This document shows positions 50,472 through 59,597 of a stretch of DNA of 64,000 bases, one piece after another. A model generated the notes under the pieces. It saw nothing but the letters and a program-made list of their open reading frames with translations. It searched no databases and was not told where the DNA came from. Within the stretch, counting starts at the first letter, position 1, and each line of letters begins with the position of its first letter. The stretch comes from Roseomonas sp. OT10 (GTDB taxonomy: Bacteria; Pseudomonadota; Alphaproteobacteria; Acetobacterales; Acetobacteraceae), in contig NZ_CP087719.1 in assembly GCF_020991085.1 (NCBI RefSeq), forward strand, positions 5,131,001-5,195,000. The letters are read 5' to 3'. A program made the translations under genes and the position numbers.

Positions 50472-51029
50472 ATGTCGCATACGAATCCGAACGACCCGCT
50501 GGGCTGGCACGGCACCACCATCCTGTGCGTCCGCAAGGACGGGCAGGTGGCCATGGCCGGCGACGGCCAGGTCTCGATGGGCCAGACCGTGGTCAAGAAC
50601 AACGCCCGCAAGGTCCGCCGCATCGCGCAGGGCCGCGTGCTGACGGGCTTCGCCGGGGCCACCGCCGATGCCTTCACCCTGCTCGAACGGCTGGAGGCGA
50701 AGCTGGAGCGCTTCCCCGACCAATTGGAGCGCGCGGCGGTGGAGCTGGCCAAGGACTGGCGCACCGACCGCTACCTGCGCCGGCTGGAGGCGCTGCTGGC
50801 GGTGGCCGATTCCAGCCGCTCCCTGCTCATCACCGGCCAGGGCGACGTGCTGGAGCCGGAGGACCAGATCATCGGCATCGGCTCGGGCGGCAACTACGCC
50901 CTTGCCGCCGCGCGGGCGCTCGCCACGGTGGAGGGGCTCTCGGCCGAGGAGATCGCCCGCCGCTCCATGGCGATCGCGTCCGACATCTGCGTCTACACCA
51001 ACGGCCGCATCGTGCTGGAGACGTTGTGA
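50472..51029 (+). CDS. hslV: HslV, ATP-dependent protease subunit
   Basis: The 185-residue protein has a 14-residue propeptide ending GWHG, then [20 protein letters not shown]. Autocleavage before the first Thr (residue 15) would expose the catalytic N-terminal threonine. [37 protein letters not shown] and [17 protein letters not shown] are conserved. It forms the double hexameric peptidase that pairs with HslU. The stop overlaps the next ATG (TGATG). Confidence 0.97.
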   Translation: MSHTNPNDPLGWHGTTILCVRKDGQVAMAGDGQVSMGQTVVKNNARKVRRIAQGRVLTGFAGATADAFTLLERLEAKLERFPDQLERAAVELAKDWRTDRYLRRLEALLAVADSSRSLLITGQGDVLEPEDQIIGIGSGGNYALAAARALATVEGLSAEEIARRSMAIASDICVYTNGRIVLETL

Positions 51030-51862
51030 TGGACGGTGCGCAGGACGAGGCCGACCGGCGCATGGCGGAGGGGCTGGCGCGGCGCTACGGGATCAGCGCC
51101 GAGGCGGTGCTGGCGCTGCTGCGCGCGCTGCGCGCCGGCGGCGGGACCCAGGCGCAGTTCAGCCACCCGGAGCTGGGCGGCATGGGCCAGTGGTCCAACG
51201 GGATGCTGATGATCGGCGAGATGTTCAACGACGCGCTGAAGTCGCGCGTCGGCGGGCTGGCCGGCGACCTCGCCGCGCTGCTGCGCGACGGCGCGCTGAA
51301 GCTGTCGGAAGCCGCCTCTGGCGGTGGCTTCGGCGGCGGCGGGGCCTCGGGCGGCTGGTGGCCGGCGGAGCTGGGCCGCCCCTCCTCCACCGGGTCGCAG
51401 AACGGCGCGGCCTATGCCCTCTTCCCGGAGCGGCAGCGGCTGGCGGTGCGGCGCGACGGGGTGGTGACGCTGCACGACATGGGTGGGCGCCTCCTCTACG
51501 GCGTCTCGCAGCAGCAGGGCGGCGGCAGCGGCACGCTGTCCTTCAGCGGGCCGGACGGCACCGTGCGGCTGGAGGAGCTGCCCGTGGTCGGCATGCCGGA
51601 ACCCGGCGACACGTCCCAACAGGGTTCGGGGCCGGCGGCCGAGCCCGGGCGCGCCGCCGCGGCCCCGCCCCCGGACCCTGTCGGGGCGCCGGGCGGCAGC
51701 GATGCCGCCGCGCCCCTCCGGGGCGACATGGCCGCGCCCCTCCGGGGCGACGCGGCCGGCACGCTGGACACGCTGGAGCGGCTCGCCGCCCTGCGCGACC
51801 GCGGCGTGCTGACCGAGGACGAGTTCGCCGCCAAGAAGGCCGAGCTGCTGCGCCGGCTCTGA
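51029..51862 (+). CDS. SHOCT-domain protein between hslV and hslU
   Basis: The 277-residue protein starts [20 protein letters not shown], with ATG overlapping the hslV stop. The N-terminal 90 residues are helical, followed by a Gly-rich linker ([13 protein letters not shown]). A compact segment with [20 protein letters not shown] and [20 protein letters not shown] comes next. After a low-complexity Ala/Pro stretch it ends in a SHOCT helix pair ([20 protein letters not shown]). SHOCT domains occur at the ends of many unrelated proteins. Its coupling to hslV and 61-base distance to hslU suggest a function linked to the protease, possibly an adaptor, but this is inference. Confidence 0.8.
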   Translation: MDGAQDEADRRMAEGLARRYGISAEAVLALLRALRAGGGTQAQFSHPELGGMGQWSNGMLMIGEMFNDALKSRVGGLAGDLAALLRDGALKLSEAASGGGFGGGGASGGWWPAELGRPSSTGSQNGAAYALFPERQRLAVRRDGVVTLHDMGGRLLYGVSQQQGGGSGTLSFSGPDGTVRLEELPVVGMPEPGDTSQQGSGPAAEPGRAAAAPPPDPVGAPGGSDAAAPLRGDMAAPLRGDAAGTLDTLERLAALRDRGVLTEDEFAAKKAELLRRL

Positions 51863-51923
51863 GCCGCGCGCCAACGACACGCTTTTGGAGGGCGGGGCCC
51901 GGCCCTGCCCGGATGGATCGAGA

Positions 51924-53246
51924 ATGGACCCCGTCAACCTTTCCCCGCGCGAGATCGTCTCCGAGCTGGACCGCTACATCGTCGGCCAGCACGACGCCAA
52001 GCGCGCCGTCGCCATCGCGCTGCGCAACCGCTGGCGCCGCCAGCAGCTCCCGGAAGGGATGCGCGAGGAGGTGGTGCCGAAGAACATCCTGATGATCGGC
52101 CCCACCGGCGTGGGCAAGACGGAGATCGCGCGCCGCCTGGCGAAGCTGGCGCAGGCGCCCTTCCTGAAGGTCGAGGCGACGAAGTTCACCGAGGTCGGCT
52201 ATGTCGGCCGCGACGTGGAGCAGATCGTGCGCGACCTGGTGGAGGCCGCGATCGTGCAGACCCGCGACACCGCCCGCGCCGAGGTGCAGGCCAAGGCGGA
52301 GCTGAACGCGGAGGAGCGCATCGTCACCGCCCTCGTCGGCGAGAACGCGGCGGGCGAGACGCGCATGAAGTTCCGCCGCATGCTCCGCGAGGGCAGCCTG
52401 GAGGACAAGGAGGTCGAGGTGCAGGTCTCGGACTCCGCCGGCACGCCGATCGGCATGATGGACATCCCCGGCATGCCGCCGGGCGCGCAGATGGCCAACA
52501 TGCAGGAGATGCTGGGCAAGATGTTCGGCGGCCGGCAGCGGCCGCGCAAGCTGCACGTCGCCGAGGCCCGCACCCTTCTCATCCGCGAGGAGGCGGACAA
52601 GCTGCTCGACCAGGAGAAGCTGACCCGCGACGCCGTCGCCAAGGCGGAGAACCACGGCATCGTCTTCCTCGACGAGATCGACAAGGTCGCGGCCCGCACC
52701 AGCGAAGGCGGCTTCCGCGGCGGCGACGTCTCCCGCGAGGGCGTGCAGCGCGACCTGCTGCCGCTGATCGAGGGCACGACGGTCAACACCAAGCACGGCC
52801 CGGTGAAGACGGACCACATCCTGTTCATCGCGAGCGGCGCCTTCCACATCGCCAAGCCCTCCGACCTGCTGCCCGAGCTGCAGGGCCGCCTGCCGATCCG
52901 GGTGGAGCTGTCGGCGCTGACGCGGGAGGATTTCCGCCGCATCCTGACCGAGCCGGAGCACAGCCTCGCCAAGCAGTACGTCGCGCTGCTGGGCACCGAG
53001 GGCGTGACGCTGGAGATCACCGACGACGCGATGGACGCCATCGCCGACCTCGCCGCCGACATCAACGCGCGGGTGGAGAACATCGGCGCCCGCCGGCTGG
53101 CGACGGTGCTGGAGCGGCTGCTGGAGGAGCTGTCCTTCTCCGCCTCCGACCGCGCGGGGGAGTCGGTGCGGGTGGATGCTGCCTATGTGCGGGAGAAGGT
53201 GGGGCCGCTGGCCGCGAGCACGGATCTCAGCCGCTTCATCCTGTAA
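51924..53246 (+). CDS. hslU: HslU, ATPase subunit of the HslVU protease
   Basis: The 440-residue AAA+ unfoldase starts [20 protein letters not shown] at 51924. The frame is open 39 bases earlier, but the alignment to the family starts here. Walker [26 protein letters not shown] (pore loop), Walker [11 protein letters not shown], the I-domain with [13 protein letters not shown], and the conserved C-terminal LSRFIL that docks into HslV are all intact. Confidence 0.97.
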   Translation: MDPVNLSPREIVSELDRYIVGQHDAKRAVAIALRNRWRRQQLPEGMREEVVPKNILMIGPTGVGKTEIARRLAKLAQAPFLKVEATKFTEVGYVGRDVEQIVRDLVEAAIVQTRDTARAEVQAKAELNAEERIVTALVGENAAGETRMKFRRMLREGSLEDKEVEVQVSDSAGTPIGMMDIPGMPPGAQMANMQEMLGKMFGGRQRPRKLHVAEARTLLIREEADKLLDQEKLTRDAVAKAENHGIVFLDEIDKVAARTSEGGFRGGDVSREGVQRDLLPLIEGTTVNTKHGPVKTDHILFIASGAFHIAKPSDLLPELQGRLPIRVELSALTREDFRRILTEPEHSLAKQYVALLGTEGVTLEITDDAMDAIADLAADINARVENIGARRLATVLERLLEELSFSASDRAGESVRVDAAYVREKVGPLAASTDLSRFIL

Positions 53247-53284
53247 TACCGATGGCGGGATGTCGCGCCCGGTGATCCGGCGCG

Positions 53285-53621
53285 GGACCGGGAGGGGACG
53301 CCGTCCCCTCCACGGACCCTCCCCTGCCGGAGCCACAAGCGGGCCCCGGACCCCGCTGGGAGTCTGGTGCTTCCGGTAGACGTCAGCCTGCGAGCTGAAC
53401 CCTGACGGAGCGCGACAAGCGGGACTCCATAAGAACTTCGTAGGCGTCAGTAAGTGCGGTGGCCGTACCCGCCGAGGAGCATGGCTCCTCGGCGCCTTGA
53501 CCCCGTATCAGGCTGTCCCGCGGCAGCGCTGATCGGGTCCAGGGCCCGCAGGGTCCTGGCGGAGTGGGGGTACGGGGGCGAGGCAGAGCCTTGCCCCCGG
53601 GGAACGGGTCCCACGCCGGCA
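53285..53621 (+). repeat. Dispersed intergenic repeat, copy A (about 340 bp)
   Basis: The reverse complement of 56775-57117 matches this stretch over nearly its whole length. Shared blocks include GGACCGGGAGGGGACG, CAAGCGGGCCCCGGACCCCG and GTGGGGGTACGGGGGCGAGG. It contains a perfect stem GCCGAGGAGC/GCTCCTCGGC (53471-53493, loop ATG) and a second stem formed by GGGGGC...GCCCCC near 53574-53598. A possible ORF inside (for example GGKALPRPRTPTPPGPCG on the minus strand) is conserved between copies only because the DNA is. It looks like a genome-wide REP/MITE-type element. Confidence 0.85.
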
Positions 53622-53649
53622 CGGATCAAGGGGCATCCCGCCGCGCGGA

Positions 53650-54984
53650 TCAGCCGGCCGGCTGTGGCGGCGTCACGCGCACCAGGTTGTCGCCGCGCAG
53701 GCGGTAGCCCAGCCGGTGGGCCAGGGAGAGCAGGGCATAGGTCGCCTTGAAGGCCAGGACCGGGAGCTGCCGGTTGGTGTCGGCGTGCACGTCCCCGGCC
53801 AGCAGGCTGACCAGCCCGTCGCGCATGCGGAAGCGGTTGGAGGGCTGCATGAACATGTCGCGCAGCACCGGCCGGTTGATGCGGTAGATCAGCCAGGAGA
53901 GCGAGCCGATCGCGCGCTCCACCTTGCGCTCGAAGCGGCGCAGCAGGGGGGCGGCGCGGCGGGGGTCGTCCAGCCAGGTGTCCACCGCCTCTGCCCCCAG
54001 CTCGGCGCTGGCCATGGCCAGCATCACGCCGGAGGAGAAGACGGGGTCGATGAAGGCGAAGGCGTCGCCCACCATCAGCCAGCCCTCCCCGGCCATGCGG
54101 GCGGAGCGGTAGGAGTAGTTGCCCGTCATCGTCGCCGGGCCGAGGATCTCCGCCCTTTCCATCCGCGCCGCCGCCGAGGGGCTGCGCGCCAGGGTCTCCC
54201 GCAGGAAGGCCTCGATGCTGCCTTGGCGGGTCTTGAAGTAGCCGGGGTTGCTGACGACGCCGACGCTCATCACCCCGCCGGGCAGCGGGATCATCCAGCA
54301 CCAGCCCTGCTCCAGCAGGTGGATGGTGATGTTGCCCTCGTGGCAGCCCTCGCAGAAGGCAACGTTGCGGAAATGGCCGTACATGGCGGCCGTGTTGTTG
54401 TGCGGGTTGCGCGCCTTGCTGCGCATCTGCCCCGCCAGCACCGTGTCGCGGCCGGAGGCGTCGACGACGAAGCGCGCCAGCCAGGCGCGGCGGTTGCCGC
54501 TCTCATCCTGGGCGATCACGCGGGAGCCATGGACGGGGTCGATTGCGACCTCCATCACCCGCCAGCCCTCCAGCGCCTCCGCCCCCCGCTCGCGGGCGGT
54601 GCGGAACAGCAGCGTGTCCAGGTCGGCGCGGCGGATCTGGTAGCTGTGCTTGTAGGTGGCGTTCAGCGCATTGGCGAAGGTGAAGGTCACCTTCTTGCCG
54701 TGCTCGTCCGAGATGAAGGAGGCGCCGGGCTTGAACACGCCCAGCCGGTCCACCTCCGCCGTGATGCCCAGCCGGTCGAACAGGCGCAGGTTCTGCGGCA
54801 GCAGGGATTCGCCGATGTGGAAGCGGGGGTGCCGGTCCTTCTCCAGCAGCACCACGCGGCGCCCCTTCTCGGCCAGCAGCGCGGCGGTGGTGGAGCCGCC
54901 GGGGCCGCCGCCGATCACCAGCACGTCGCAGCGCTCGGCCAGAAGCTGGTCGGGGGCCTCGGCGGCCGGGGCGTCGAGCGGCAT
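53650..54984 (-). CDS. FAD-dependent monooxygenase/halogenase-like flavoprotein
   Basis: The 444-residue protein from ATG 54984 has the Rossmann motif CDVLVIGGGPGGSTTAALLA, then KDRHPRFHIGESLLPQNLRL, and FIDPVFSSGVMLAMASAELG near the FAD ribityl site. A WCWMIP sequence at about 226-231 matches the W-x-W-x-I-P motif of flavin-dependent halogenases. The 'HIGESLLP' segment is also typical of that group and of related FAD hydroxylases. The halogenase Lys is not obvious to me, so halogenation is a hypothesis. The gene sits inside a module bracketed by inverted repeats. Confidence 0.85.
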   Translation of the reverse strand: MPLDAPAAEAPDQLLAERCDVLVIGGGPGGSTTAALLAEKGRRVVLLEKDRHPRFHIGESLLPQNLRLFDRLGITAEVDRLGVFKPGASFISDEHGKKVTFTFANALNATYKHSYQIRRADLDTLLFRTARERGAEALEGWRVMEVAIDPVHGSRVIAQDESGNRRAWLARFVVDASGRDTVLAGQMRSKARNPHNNTAAMYGHFRNVAFCEGCHEGNITIHLLEQGWCWMIPLPGGVMSVGVVSNPGYFKTRQGSIEAFLRETLARSPSAAARMERAEILGPATMTGNYSYRSARMAGEGWLMVGDAFAFIDPVFSSGVMLAMASAELGAEAVDTWLDDPRRAAPLLRRFERKVERAIGSLSWLIYRINRPVLRDMFMQPSNRFRMRDGLVSLLAGDVHADTNRQLPVLAFKATYALLSLAHRLGYRLRGDNLVRVTPPQPAG

Positions 54985-55131
54985 CGCGGCGCGTTCTCCG
55001 GAAAGGGGATGGGGCCTCACCCATAGAACAGAACGCAACGGGGCGGAAACATCCGGACGGGTGGAGACGCCAGCTTGCGGCGGCGGGCTGCCCCGCCGCC
55101 ATACCGCCCCGCCGGCCGGCGGGGCCGGTGG

Positions 55132-55911
55132 TCAGAGCGCCTGCTTCTTGTCCTGGTAGACCGCCAGCGTGCCGATGGAGTTCCCCCCGTCGACGGCCAG
55201 CGCGGTGCCCGTGACGAAGGCGGCCGCCTCGCCCGCCAGGAACAGCGCCGCCCGGCCGACATCCCCGGCGGTGACGCCGCGCCCGAGCGGGATGTTCCCC
55301 GCCGTCGCCGCCACATGCGCAGGCGTGAGGGGGGAGGTGGCGCTGCCCGCGGCGAAGCCCGGCTCCAGCGCGTTCACCCGGATGCCGTATTCCGCCAGCT
55401 CCAGCGCGAAGCCCTTGGTCAGCCGGTCCAGCGCCGTCTTGGACAGGCAGTAGGGCGCCACGCTGCGCCGCATCTTGCGCGCCGCGCCCGAGGAGATGTT
55501 GATCACGCTGCCTTTCACCCCGCGCTCCACCATCTGCCGGGCGAGGGCGCGGGTGAGGAGGAAGGGCGCGCGCAGGTTGATGCCCAGGATGCGGTCCCAC
55601 TCCGCCGCGTCCACGTCGAGCAGGAAGCCGGAGGGGTAGACCCCGGCATTGTTCACCAGCACGTCCGCCGCGCCCCAGCGCCGCCCGACCTCGGCGGCCA
55701 GAGCCTCGATGGCGGCGGCGTCGAGCAGGTCGGCCGCATGGGTGAAGCCCTCGGGCCCGAGGTCGCGCCCCTCCAGCGCCGCCGTCGCGGTGTCGGTCAG
55801 GCAGAGGCTGCACCCGGCGGAGCGGAAGGCGTCGGACAGCCAGGTGCCGATGATGCCGCCCGCCCCGGTGACGACGACCCGCTTGCCTGCGAGCCCATGG
55901 GACAGATCCAT
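55132..55911 (-). CDS. Short-chain dehydrogenase/reductase
   Basis: About 259 residues from ATG 55911 (MDLSHGLAGKRVVVTGAGGI). The NAD(P) motif TGAGGIIG, DVLVNNAGVYPSG, the catalytic Ser in NISSGAARKM, the Tyr-x-x-x-Lys in YCLSKTALDRL and a classical C-terminal FVTGTALAVDGG are intact. Its fold and length are those of classical SDRs. It lies 147 bases upstream of the flavoprotein on the same strand, and substrate is unknown. Confidence 0.93.
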   Translation of the reverse strand: MDLSHGLAGKRVVVTGAGGIIGTWLSDAFRSAGCSLCLTDTATAALEGRDLGPEGFTHAADLLDAAAIEALAAEVGRRWGAADVLVNNAGVYPSGFLLDVDAAEWDRILGINLRAPFLLTRALARQMVERGVKGSVINISSGAARKMRRSVAPYCLSKTALDRLTKGFALELAEYGIRVNALEPGFAAGSATSPLTPAHVAATAGNIPLGRGVTAGDVGRAALFLAGEAAAFVTGTALAVDGGNSIGTLAVYQDKKQAL

Positions 55912-56125
55912 GCCGTGCCTTCCTTCCCGCCGTTCCATGCGGCCGGCAGGATGCCGCCGCCGCCGCCAGGGACCAAATGCCCGCCGGCGTCCCGGTCGGA
56001 TGCGGCGGGCGGCCGGGCCTTTAGCCCTTGCTCCCCCCCGGGTGGCGGTGGCCGGGCCGGCGGCGCGGGCTATGCTGCCCGGCCCGTGGCGCCGTGGCCC
56101 GCAGGCTCCATCCCGGGAGGAACCG

Positions 56126-56761
56126 ATGACGGAATGCTCTCTGATCCTGGCGCGCGCCGCCCCGGATGCCACCGCCCGGATCGGCGCCGTGCGCGAGGCG
56201 CATCTCGCCCTGCTCCGCCCGACGGCCGAGGCGGGAGAGCTGCTGGTCGGCGTGCCGCTGCTGGATGCGGCGGGGGCCTTTCGCGGCTCCCTGATGCTGG
56301 TCGCCGCCACGGCGCTGGAGCGCTACCTCGACGCCGAGTCGTTCCGGCGCGAGGGAATCTGGGAGAGCCACTCGGTCCACCCCTTCCGCGTCGCGCCACT
56401 GCCCTATCGCCCCCTGCCCTCGGGCCCCGCGCCATCCCAGCCCAGCCACGTGGTCACGCTGGCCTGGGACGGACGGGACGACGCCGCGCTGTCCCGCCGC
56501 CTGGCGGCGCGCGAGGCGCATCTCGCCCGCGTCCGCCCCGCCGCGGAGGCGGGGGTCCTGGCGGTGGGCGGGGCGATCCTCGACGCGCCGGGCGGGCGCA
56601 TGGTGGGGTCCATGGCCATCACCGCCCATCCCGACATCGCCGAGGCCCGTGCCTGGTGGGCGCAGGACCCCTACGGCACGGGCGAGGTCTGGAAGGAGAC
56701 GGAGTGGCACGCCACCCGCTTCGCGCCGCTGCCCTACCGCCCCTTGCCGGGCGCAGCGTGA
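56126..56761 (+). CDS. Protein with two tandem YciI-like (YCII) domains
   Basis: The 211-residue protein contains two copies of the same fold. The first has IGAVREAHLALLRPTAEAGE, LLVGVPLLDAAGAFRGSLML and WESHSVHPFRVAPLPYRPLP. The second has LAAREAHLARVRPAAEAGVL, AVGGAILDAPGGRMVGSM and TEWHATRFAPLPYRPLPGA. The repeated R-E-A-H-L-A and APLPYRPLP blocks show an internal duplication. YciI proteins are small ferredoxin-like domains of unclear catalytic role. GGGAGG precedes the ATG. Confidence 0.88.
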   Translation: MTECSLILARAAPDATARIGAVREAHLALLRPTAEAGELLVGVPLLDAAGAFRGSLMLVAATALERYLDAESFRREGIWESHSVHPFRVAPLPYRPLPSGPAPSQPSHVVTLAWDGRDDAALSRRLAAREAHLARVRPAAEAGVLAVGGAILDAPGGRMVGSMAITAHPDIAEARAWWAQDPYGTGEVWKETEWHATRFAPLPYRPLPGAA

Positions 56762-56774
56762 GACACCGGGGCCA

Positions 56775-57117
56775 TGCCGGCGTGGGGTGCGCTCGTGGCC
56801 CGGGGGCAAGGCTCCGCCTCGCCCCCGTACCCCCACTCCGCCAGGACCCTGTGGGCCCTGGACCCGATCAGCGCTGCCGCGGGACAACCTGATACGGGGC
56901 CACAGCGCCGAGGAGCATGGCTCCTCGGCGGGTACGGTGTCCGCGCTCGCGGACGCCCCAAATTGCTTCTTCGGAGTCCCATCTGTCCGCGTTCCGTCAG
57001 GGTTGAGCCCGCAGGCTGACGCCCACCGCGTAGAGCCAGACTCTCAGCGGGGTCCGGGGCCCGCTTGTGGCCCCGGCAGGGGAGGGTCTGGGAGGGGACG
57101 GCGTCCCCTCCCGGTCC
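56775..57117 (-). repeat. Dispersed intergenic repeat, copy B, inverted relative to copy A
   Basis: This is the reverse complement of the repeat at 53285-53621, with scattered substitutions and small indels. It keeps the GCCGAGGAGC/GCTCCTCGGC stem (about 56910-56932). With copy A it forms an inverted pair around the three-gene module. The surrounding 57118-57143 holds nothing else before the esterase stop. Confidence 0.85.
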
Positions 57118-57143
57118 GCCGCCGGCCTGCCGGGCGCAACCGG

Positions 57144-58796
57144 TCAGGGCGAGGGCGCGCGGCAGGCGAAGCTGGCTGCCTCGTCCGGGCTGCCCCGGCC
57201 GTCATGGACGGCGAGCTGGGGATAGGGGCAGAGCGGCCGGGTCCGCGCGATGCGGCTGCCGGCGAGCTGGGCGGCGGGGATGCTGTCCGGCGCCGTCCCG
57301 GCCTCCACCCATTCGACCAGTGCTGTCATGGCGTCGAAGCTGTCGGGGCCGAAGCCGCCGCGGCAATGGAACATGCCGGGTACCATGAACAGGCGGAAGA
57401 AGTCGGGCGTGCCGGCACCGTTCGCGGCCAGCGCCTTCTGGTAGTACTCCACGCTCATCAGCGGCGTCAGCGCCGTGTCCGCCCAGCCGTGGTACATGAT
57501 CAGCCGGCCGCCGCGCCGCCGGAAGGCGGAGAGGTCCGGGTCGGTTGCGTTGATCAGCGACCGGGCCGCGGCCATGCGGCCGGGGTCGCGGGCGAAGTCG
57601 AAGCCGGCCGGGTCGAAGCCGGGGTTCGCCTTCCCGAAGGCCATGTTCTGCATGAAGGTCATGGCGTACTCGAACTGGCGCGAGGGCTGCCCCGGCAGGG
57701 GGATGATCCAGCGCGTCCAGCCGCTGGCGGAATCGCTGCCGCCGGGCAGCGCCGGGCCGGCGGCTTCGGAGCCGGGCGGGAAGCCATGGAAGTACGGGCT
57801 GCCATCCGGCAGGCGGATGCCGCCCTGGATGGCCGCCACGGCGCGCGCCTGCGGCTCCGTCAGGCAGTCGTCGCCGTCCTGGCCCGGGGCGCAGCGCTTC
57901 ACGTCGCGCGCCGGGTCGAAGTCGCAGCGGCGCGGATCGGCGAGCAGCCCGTCCTGCAGCCCGTCGGCGGCGTCGCAGCGCGCCAGCACCCCCTGCGAGA
58001 CCGCGCCCATCTTGGCGATGGTCAGCCCGCTGCCGCGCAGGGCGCGGTCGTTCCAGATGTAGTTGACCATGGTGTCGACGAAGTTCGACACCGGCGCGCC
58101 GGCCAGGATGCCGTCGAAATCGTCGGGGAAGCGCTGCGCCGAGATCAGCCCCTGACGCCCGCCGGTGGAGCAGGCATCCCAGTAGGAGAAGGCGGGCGGG
58201 CGGCCGTAATAGGCCGCCGTGGCGCGCTTCGCCTCCTCGACCGTGCGGTGGACGGCGCGGAAGGCGTAGTCGACCAGCTTCGCGGTGCTGGCGGCGAAGG
58301 TGCCCAGCGGCTCGCGCTCTGCGTCGTGGCCGGTGTTGTTGCTGGCGACGACGAAGCCGCGGCGCAGCGCCGCCTCGCGCGTGTCGCGCCGCGTGGGGGA
58401 GTCCAGGTCCTCGCCGGCATAGCCGCCATTGCCGAACATGTAGAAGCGGCGGTTCCAGCGCTCCGGCAGGTTCACCTCGAACTGCACCTCCGGCGCGATC
58501 ACGCCGCGCAGGCGGCAATAGGCGGGGATGTCGCCCGCCGCCGGGATGGCGGTGGCGGAGACGATCGTCACCTCGCCGCCCGACAGCCCGGTCCGCAGCG
58601 CGTCGCAGCCCTGTCGAGGCTGCTGCGGCGTCAGCGTGTAGGGAACGCTGGACCGCTGCGCGCGGGAAAAGGTGCCGGTTCCCGTGCTCTCCGACACGCC
58701 GGGGGGCTGTGCTGCCGGCTGGGCGAGGGCGGCTCCGCCCAAGCCCAGAGAGCAAACGACGACCGCCGCGCCCAGCCCGCTTGCCGCGCGTCCCAT
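57144..58796 (-). CDS. Tannase/feruloyl esterase family protein, secreted
   Basis: The 550-residue protein from ATG 58796 has a signal peptide (GLGAAVVVCSLGLGGAALAQ). The Ser nucleophile is in YWDACSTGGRQGLISAQRFP, and the late GMFHCRGGFGPDSFDAM segment contains the catalytic His with the disulphide partner Cys (the CS-D-HC arrangement of the family). YHGWADTALTP supplies the Asp. Enzymes of this family hydrolyse gallate or ferulate esters of plant material. It is exported, so it acts outside the cytoplasm. No transporter lies next to it. Confidence 0.93.
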   Translation of the reverse strand: MGRAASGLGAAVVVCSLGLGGAALAQPAAQPPGVSESTGTGTFSRAQRSSVPYTLTPQQPRQGCDALRTGLSGGEVTIVSATAIPAAGDIPAYCRLRGVIAPEVQFEVNLPERWNRRFYMFGNGGYAGEDLDSPTRRDTREAALRRGFVVASNNTGHDAEREPLGTFAASTAKLVDYAFRAVHRTVEEAKRATAAYYGRPPAFSYWDACSTGGRQGLISAQRFPDDFDGILAGAPVSNFVDTMVNYIWNDRALRGSGLTIAKMGAVSQGVLARCDAADGLQDGLLADPRRCDFDPARDVKRCAPGQDGDDCLTEPQARAVAAIQGGIRLPDGSPYFHGFPPGSEAAGPALPGGSDSASGWTRWIIPLPGQPSRQFEYAMTFMQNMAFGKANPGFDPAGFDFARDPGRMAAARSLINATDPDLSAFRRRGGRLIMYHGWADTALTPLMSVEYYQKALAANGAGTPDFFRLFMVPGMFHCRGGFGPDSFDAMTALVEWVEAGTAPDSIPAAQLAGSRIARTRPLCPYPQLAVHDGRGSPDEAASFACRAPSP

Positions 58797-59015
58797 GCCC
58801 GTATCCTCCCTGACGTCTTGTCGCGGAGAGGATCGCGCAACGCCATCGGAGATCAAGCCCGGTCGCGGCGCTTCCCCGTCGCCAAGCGCGGCGCATGGGG
58901 CCCGGACGCCGCGTGGCGAGGAGGGTCGGGGGAAAGGCGGACCCTTCCCCCCGTGCCAAGGGCGCGTCGCGCGGGCCGGAGGGAGGCCGGCCCCCGGGGG
59001 CCGGCGATCCGCGCG
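58797..59015. other. Intergenic region upstream of the esterase gene
   Basis: These 219 bases separate the esterase start and the FKBP stop. They are GC-rich with repeated GGCGC tracts. No hairpin with a T-run and no supported ORF is seen. The esterase promoter must lie here. Confidence 0.4.
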
Positions 59016-59387
59016 TCAGCCGACGCCGAGCAGCTCCACGTCGAACAGCAGCGTGGCGTTCGGGGGGATGACGCCCCCGGCGCCGCGGGCGCCGTAGCCG
59101 TGCTCGGGCGGAAGCTGGAGCATGCGGCGGCCGCCGACCTTCATGTCTGCCACGCCGAGGTCCCAGCCGGAGATCACCTGGCCGACGCCGATGGTGAACT
59201 GGAAGGGCGAGCCGCGGTCGCGGGAGCTGTCGAACTTGCGGCCGGGCTTGCCGCCCTCGTCCAGCCAGCCGGTGTAGTGGACGGTGACGGTCTGGCCGTG
59301 GCTGGGGGAGGGGCCGTCGCCCACCACCTCGTCGCGGTAGCGGACGCCGGAGGGGGCGGCGGTGAAGCCCTCGGGGTTGTCGGTCAT
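59016..59387 (-). CDS. FKBP-type peptidyl-prolyl isomerase
   Basis: The 123-residue protein begins MTDNPEGFTAAPSGVRYRDE. It contains the FKBP core: VTVHYTGWLDEGGKPGRKFD, SSRDRGSPFQFTIGVGQVIS, GWDLGVADMKVGGRRMLQLP, HGYGARGAGGVIPPNATLLF and a final DVELLGVG. It has no signal peptide, so it is a cytoplasmic prolyl isomerase. It is divergent from the queuosine operon. Confidence 0.95.
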   Translation of the reverse strand: MTDNPEGFTAAPSGVRYRDEVVGDGPSPSHGQTVTVHYTGWLDEGGKPGRKFDSSRDRGSPFQFTIGVGQVISGWDLGVADMKVGGRRMLQLPPEHGYGARGAGGVIPPNATLLFDVELLGVG

Positions 59388-59597
59388 GGTATGGGCGCTT
59401 CCCGTCTGTGAAGGGAAGCCTTTAGCCCCGTGGCCGCCCGGCGCCAAACCGGCCGGCCTGTGCCCGGCGGGGCGGCTTCCCCTCCGCCCGGCGGCTGCCC
59501 CGGCCGCCGGGCCCGCCGAGCCGCTCCGACTCGGTAACCCAGCCCCCCGTTCCCGCCGGTGGACTCCGCCCTGCCGCCCCGCTACCCCGGCCCCGCC

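Noticed and set aside
49400-51862. Long + frame running from inside the tonB-like gene to the SHOCT protein
   Set aside because: Only the part from 51029 is supported. Upstream it is antisense to the TonB-like gene and out of frame with hslV.
53383-53622. Small protein gene inside the dispersed repeat, conserved in the copy near 57000
   Set aside because: The similarity is explained by DNA-level repetition of a hairpin-rich element. The predicted peptide is Pro/Arg-rich without a domain or ribosome-binding site.
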